DNA of 8,921 nucleotides. Origin: Elusimicrobiota bacterium (GTDB lineage Bacteria; Elusimicrobiota; Elusimicrobia; UBA1565; UBA9628). The translations under genes were made by a program, and so were the position numbers. Each line of letters starts with the position of its first letter. Within the stretch, counting starts at the first letter, position 1. Under the pieces are notes generated by a model. It made no database searches, was not told where the DNA came from, and saw nothing but the letters and a program-made list of their open reading frames with translations. Location of the stretch: NCBI GenBank assembly GCA_016194625.1, contig JACQBB010000452.1:1-8921 (forward strand), written 5' to 3'. Positions 5,054 to 8,921 of the stretch are shown piece by piece.

Positions 5054-6133
5054 TTAGGCTTTGACGAGCTTGATCTCGAGGGGTTTGGAGGCGGCGTTGC
5101 GCATGCTGACGGCGGCGGCGACCTTGCGGGCGGTCTCGCGGGAGGCCTTCGCCGGCAGGGAGTCGGGGTGGGAGATCGTGATCGGGGTGCCGACCTCGGA
5201 CGCCTCGCAGACCTTGGGATCGAGCGGGATGCCGCCGAGCAGCTCGATGCCGTGGTTCTCCTTCAGCGCCTTCGCCGAGCCCGACGAGAAGATCTTCGAT
5301 TCCTTGCCGCAGTGCGGGCACACGAAGCCCGACATGTTCTCGATCGCGCCCAGGATCGGCACGTTGAGCTTGCGGAACATCGCGACGGCCTTGCGCACGT
5401 CGGACAGCGCGATCGACTGCGGCGTGGTGACGATGACCGAGCCGGCGAGCGGGACGGTCTGGCACAGCGTCAGCTGGACGTCGCCGGTGCCCGGCGGCAG
5501 GTCGAGGACCAGGTAGTCGAGCTCGCCCCACTTCACGTCCTTGAGGAACTGGTTGATGGCGCCGTGCAGCATCGGTCCGCGCCAGATGACCGGCTTGTCG
5601 GGGTCCATCAGGAAGCCCATCGACATGATCTTCACGCCGTGGCTGACGGCGGGCTCGATCTTGTTGTCCTCGTCGGCGACGGGCTCGTAGGCCTTCACGC
5701 CCATCATCTGCGGCTGATTGGGGCCGTAGATGTCGGCGTCCATCAGGCCGACCTTCGCTCCATCGAGCGCCAGCGCGACCGCCAGGTTCGACGCGACGGT
5801 GGACTTGCCGACGCCGCCCTTGCCGGCGGCGACCGCGATCAGGTTCTTGATGCCGGGCGGGAGCACGCTCTCGAGCCGCGCGTCCTTCTTCACCGACGCC
5901 GTCATCTTGATCTTGACGTCGACGACGCCCTTCACCTTCTTGACCGCCTGCTCCGCGTCGAGCTGCATCATGCCCTTGAGCGGACAGGCGGGGGTGGTGA
6001 GCTCATAGTCGAAGCTCACCACCCCCCCGTCCACGACGAGGTTCTTCACCATCCCGAGCGTGACTATGTCCTTGTGGAGCTCGGGCTCGATGCACGTCGA
6101 CAACGCCTTCAGAACCTCGTCTTTGGTCGGCAT
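5054..6133 (-). CDS. mrp: Mrp/ApbC-family iron-sulfur carrier P-loop ATPase
   Basis: A 359-residue cytoplasmic protein that binds a labile 4Fe-4S cluster and hands it to apoproteins, with ATP hydrolysis. The N-terminal MIP18/DUF59 domain (about 1-80) has the conserved TTPACPLK (Cys50). The Mrp/NBP35 ATPase follows: deviant Walker A GKGGVGKS (104-111), DADIYGPNQP (132-141), WRGPM (184-188) and DLPPGTGD (211-218). The cluster-binding pair CPHC (Cys272 and Cys275) sits after ENMSGF. Length and order match full-length bacterial Mrp with no missing motif. The ATG at 6133 is 10 bases after the glnN stop, and its AAGGGG ribosome site overlaps that stop, so translation is probably coupled to glnN. 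A perfect palindrome begins 4 bases after its own TAA. Function from family knowledge is firm; its specific targets are unknown. Confidence 0.97.
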   Translation of the reverse strand: MPTKDEVLKALSTCIEPELHKDIVTLGMVKNLVVDGGVVSFDYELTTPACPLKGMMQLDAEQAVKKVKGVVDVKIKMTASVKKDARLESVLPPGIKNLIAVAAGKGGVGKSTVASNLAVALALDGAKVGLMDADIYGPNQPQMMGVKAYEPVADEDNKIEPAVSHGVKIMSMGFLMDPDKPVIWRGPMLHGAINQFLKDVKWGELDYLVLDLPPGTGDVQLTLCQTVPLAGSVIVTTPQSIALSDVRKAVAMFRKLNVPILGAIENMSGFVCPHCGKESKIFSSGSAKALKENHGIELLGGIPLDPKVCEASEVGTPITISHPDSLPAKASRETARKVAAAVSMRNAASKPLEIKLVKA

Positions 6134-6139
6134 GGGAAA

Positions 6140-6143
6140 CCCC

Positions 6144-6145
<2 letters not shown>
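6140..6145 (-). promoter_or_regulatory. mrp ribosome binding site overlapping the glnN stop codon
   Basis: AAGGGG ends 6 bases before the mrp ATG, and its two A residues are the last bases of the glnN TAA. A ribosome terminating on glnN would sit on this site, which suggests translational coupling of the two genes. Confidence 0.55.
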
Positions 6146-8318
<2,173 letters not shown>

Positions 8319-8351
8319 GAGTGTTCTCTCTCCATGCAGTTTCGGCGTTCT

Positions 8352-8406
8352 GACGGGGCCTTTCCCGGGGCGGCTTGTATCGCCGCGTCCGGGCCTTCTC
8401 CCCGTC
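8352..8406 (-). promoter_or_regulatory. Three-tier hairpin in the glnN 5' leader (candidate structured RNA)
   Basis: Read on the minus strand, GACGGGG (8406-8400) pairs with CCCCGTC (8358-8352), 7 bp. Inside it CCCGG pairs with CCGGG (5 bp), then GCGGC with GCCGC (5 bp). The apical loop is GATACAA. Two internal loops separate the stems: AC opposite C, and a purine-only loop AGAAGG opposite AAAGG. Its 5' end coincides with the start point predicted from the TATCCT box at 8413-8418. No U-tract follows, so it is not a standard terminator for the FecR gene. I do not recognise a known riboswitch class. It could stabilise the mRNA 5' end, bind a regulator, or be incidental in GC-rich DNA. Confidence 0.45.
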
Positions 8407-8412
8407 GAGGAA

Positions 8413-8418
8413 AGGATA
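8413..8418 (-). promoter_or_regulatory. Candidate -10 box TATCCT of glnN, with a 15-bp imperfect palindrome just upstream
   Basis: TATCCT (4 of 6 matches) on the minus strand predicts a start near 8406 and a leader of about 88 bases before the glnN ATG. The -35 position carries no good TTGACA. Just upstream an imperfect 15-bp palindrome (8424-8438, CTTG and CAAG ends with a GG/CC inside) covers the expected -35 region and could be an operator. I see no sigma-54 TGGCAC-N5-TTGC element. Confidence 0.35.
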
Positions 8419-8448
8419 CTTTTCTTGAGGTCCCCAAGTCCATACGGA

Positions 8449-8921
8449 CTAGGGCTTGGGCAGGTCCGCGAGGGTCTCCAGCGACTGGAGGCCGCCGTCG
8501 ACCTTGAAGCGGTCGGTGTAGGAGACCGGGATGTCGTGCTTGGCCGCCGGGGCGGGCGCCTCGCCGAAGGCGACGACGGTCTTCTCGCCGGCGCCGACGA
8601 CCACGGTCTTGCCCTTCGCGGTCACCTCGATCGAATGGCCGAAGCCCGCGTAGGTGGTGGTCTTGGCGTCGTCGCTCTTGCCCCAGAACAGCGTGCCGCG
8701 CACCGCCGCGACGGCCGCCGGCGTGCGCACCTTGAAGGTCTGGCCCTGGGTCAGGGACTTGCGCAGGCCGACCAGGAACTCGCCGACGCGGAAGTCGAGC
8801 ATCGTGTTCTCCGGGTCGCCCTCCAGCGTGAACGAGGAGTCCTCGCGGACCAGCACCGCGCCGCGGTCCCCGTCCAGCACGACCTGGGCGACGGCGCCGG
8901 CGCCGGTGCGCACCCGGTCCC
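8449..8921 (-). CDS. FecR-domain protein, C-terminal part (start lies beyond right edge)
   Basis: The frame is open from the window edge to a TAG at 8449, about 156 visible residues. The stretch [20 protein letters not shown], the following VREDSSF, the VGEFLVGL strand and especially [19 protein letters not shown] are the hallmarks of the FecR domain (PF04773), a beta-rich extracytoplasmic fold. An internal GTG at 8913 could be mistaken for the start, but it lies inside the conserved 'GDRVRTG' opening. The real start, probably with a signal peptide, must lie further right. The tail after the domain is short and Ala/Pro-rich, without a recognised second domain. In TonB systems FecR relays a signal to a sigma factor. 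Many stand-alone FecR proteins have no such partner and none is visible here, so that role should not be assumed. A 130-base gap separates it from glnN. Confidence 0.83.
   Translation of the reverse strand, partial: DRVRTGAGAVAQVVLDGDRGAVLVREDSSFTLEGDPENTMLDFRVGEFLVGLRKSLTQGQTFKVRTPAAVAAVRGTLFWGKSDDAKTTTYAGFGHSIEVTAKGKTVVVGAGEKTVVAFGEAPAPAAKHDIPVSYTDRFKVDGGLQSLETLADLPKP

Noticed and set aside
4965..5531. N-terminal extension of the peroxiredoxin through the palindrome into mrp
   Set aside because: The extension overlaps mrp out of frame and is unlike any domain, while the ATG at 4964 has a perfect ribosome site and gives the normal length.
8437..8450. Small hairpin AGTCC-ATAC-GGACT over the FecR stop codon as a terminator
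   Set aside because: Only 5 bp and followed by G-rich sequence, not a U-tract.

Overview
The window is very GC-rich bacterial chromosome, about 70% GC by eye, with dense genes and no rRNA, tRNA, integrase, transposase or CRISPR array visible. A type III glutamine synthetase, Ala/Pro-rich secreted and membrane proteins, and -10 boxes placed almost at start codons fit a high-GC deep-branching phylum. Elusimicrobiota is my best guess from gene style, with modest confidence and no marker gene to prove it. All recognisable enzymes look intact, so this is mostly housekeeping rather than accessory DNA.

Layout. Minus strand at the left edge: the first 85 codons of a secreted Ala-rich protein (1-255), with a perfect TATAAT so close to its ATG that the mRNA is probably leaderless. 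A 162-base divergent spacer follows and carries a 60-base imperfect hairpin (292-351). Plus strand: a membrane GAF-PAS sensor with no kinase or other output domain (418-1593). It converges, with 6 bases between stop codons, on a minus-strand DEAD-box RNA helicase (1600-3012, probable TTG start). Next on the minus strand is a GYF_2-like single-pass membrane protein with Pro/Ala linkers (3107-4366). A strong hairpin terminator (4430-4462) separates it from an apparent minus-strand operon: glnN, glutamine synthetase III (6144-8318), then mrp, a Fe-S carrier P-loop ATPase (5054-6133), then a peroxiredoxin (4479-4964). A partial FecR-domain protein (8449-8921) runs off the right edge.

How the genes relate. 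glnN and mrp are 10 bases apart and the mrp ribosome binding site overlaps the glnN stop codon, so they are probably co-transcribed and translationally coupled. The peroxiredoxin follows after an 89-base gap and the terminator closes the unit. The grouping joins ammonium assimilation with Fe-S carriage and peroxide defence; a functional link is inference.

The most unusual signals are non-coding. (1) A perfect 64-bp palindrome (4986-5049), much more AT-rich than its surroundings and built from four copies of a 9-bp unit, fills the mrp-peroxiredoxin gap and looks like an inserted REP/MITE-type element. (2) A 55-nt three-tier hairpin (8352-8406) in the glnN leader begins where transcription is predicted to start. 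(3) The 60-base hairpin between the divergent promoters. I did not find a convincing new multi-gene system.
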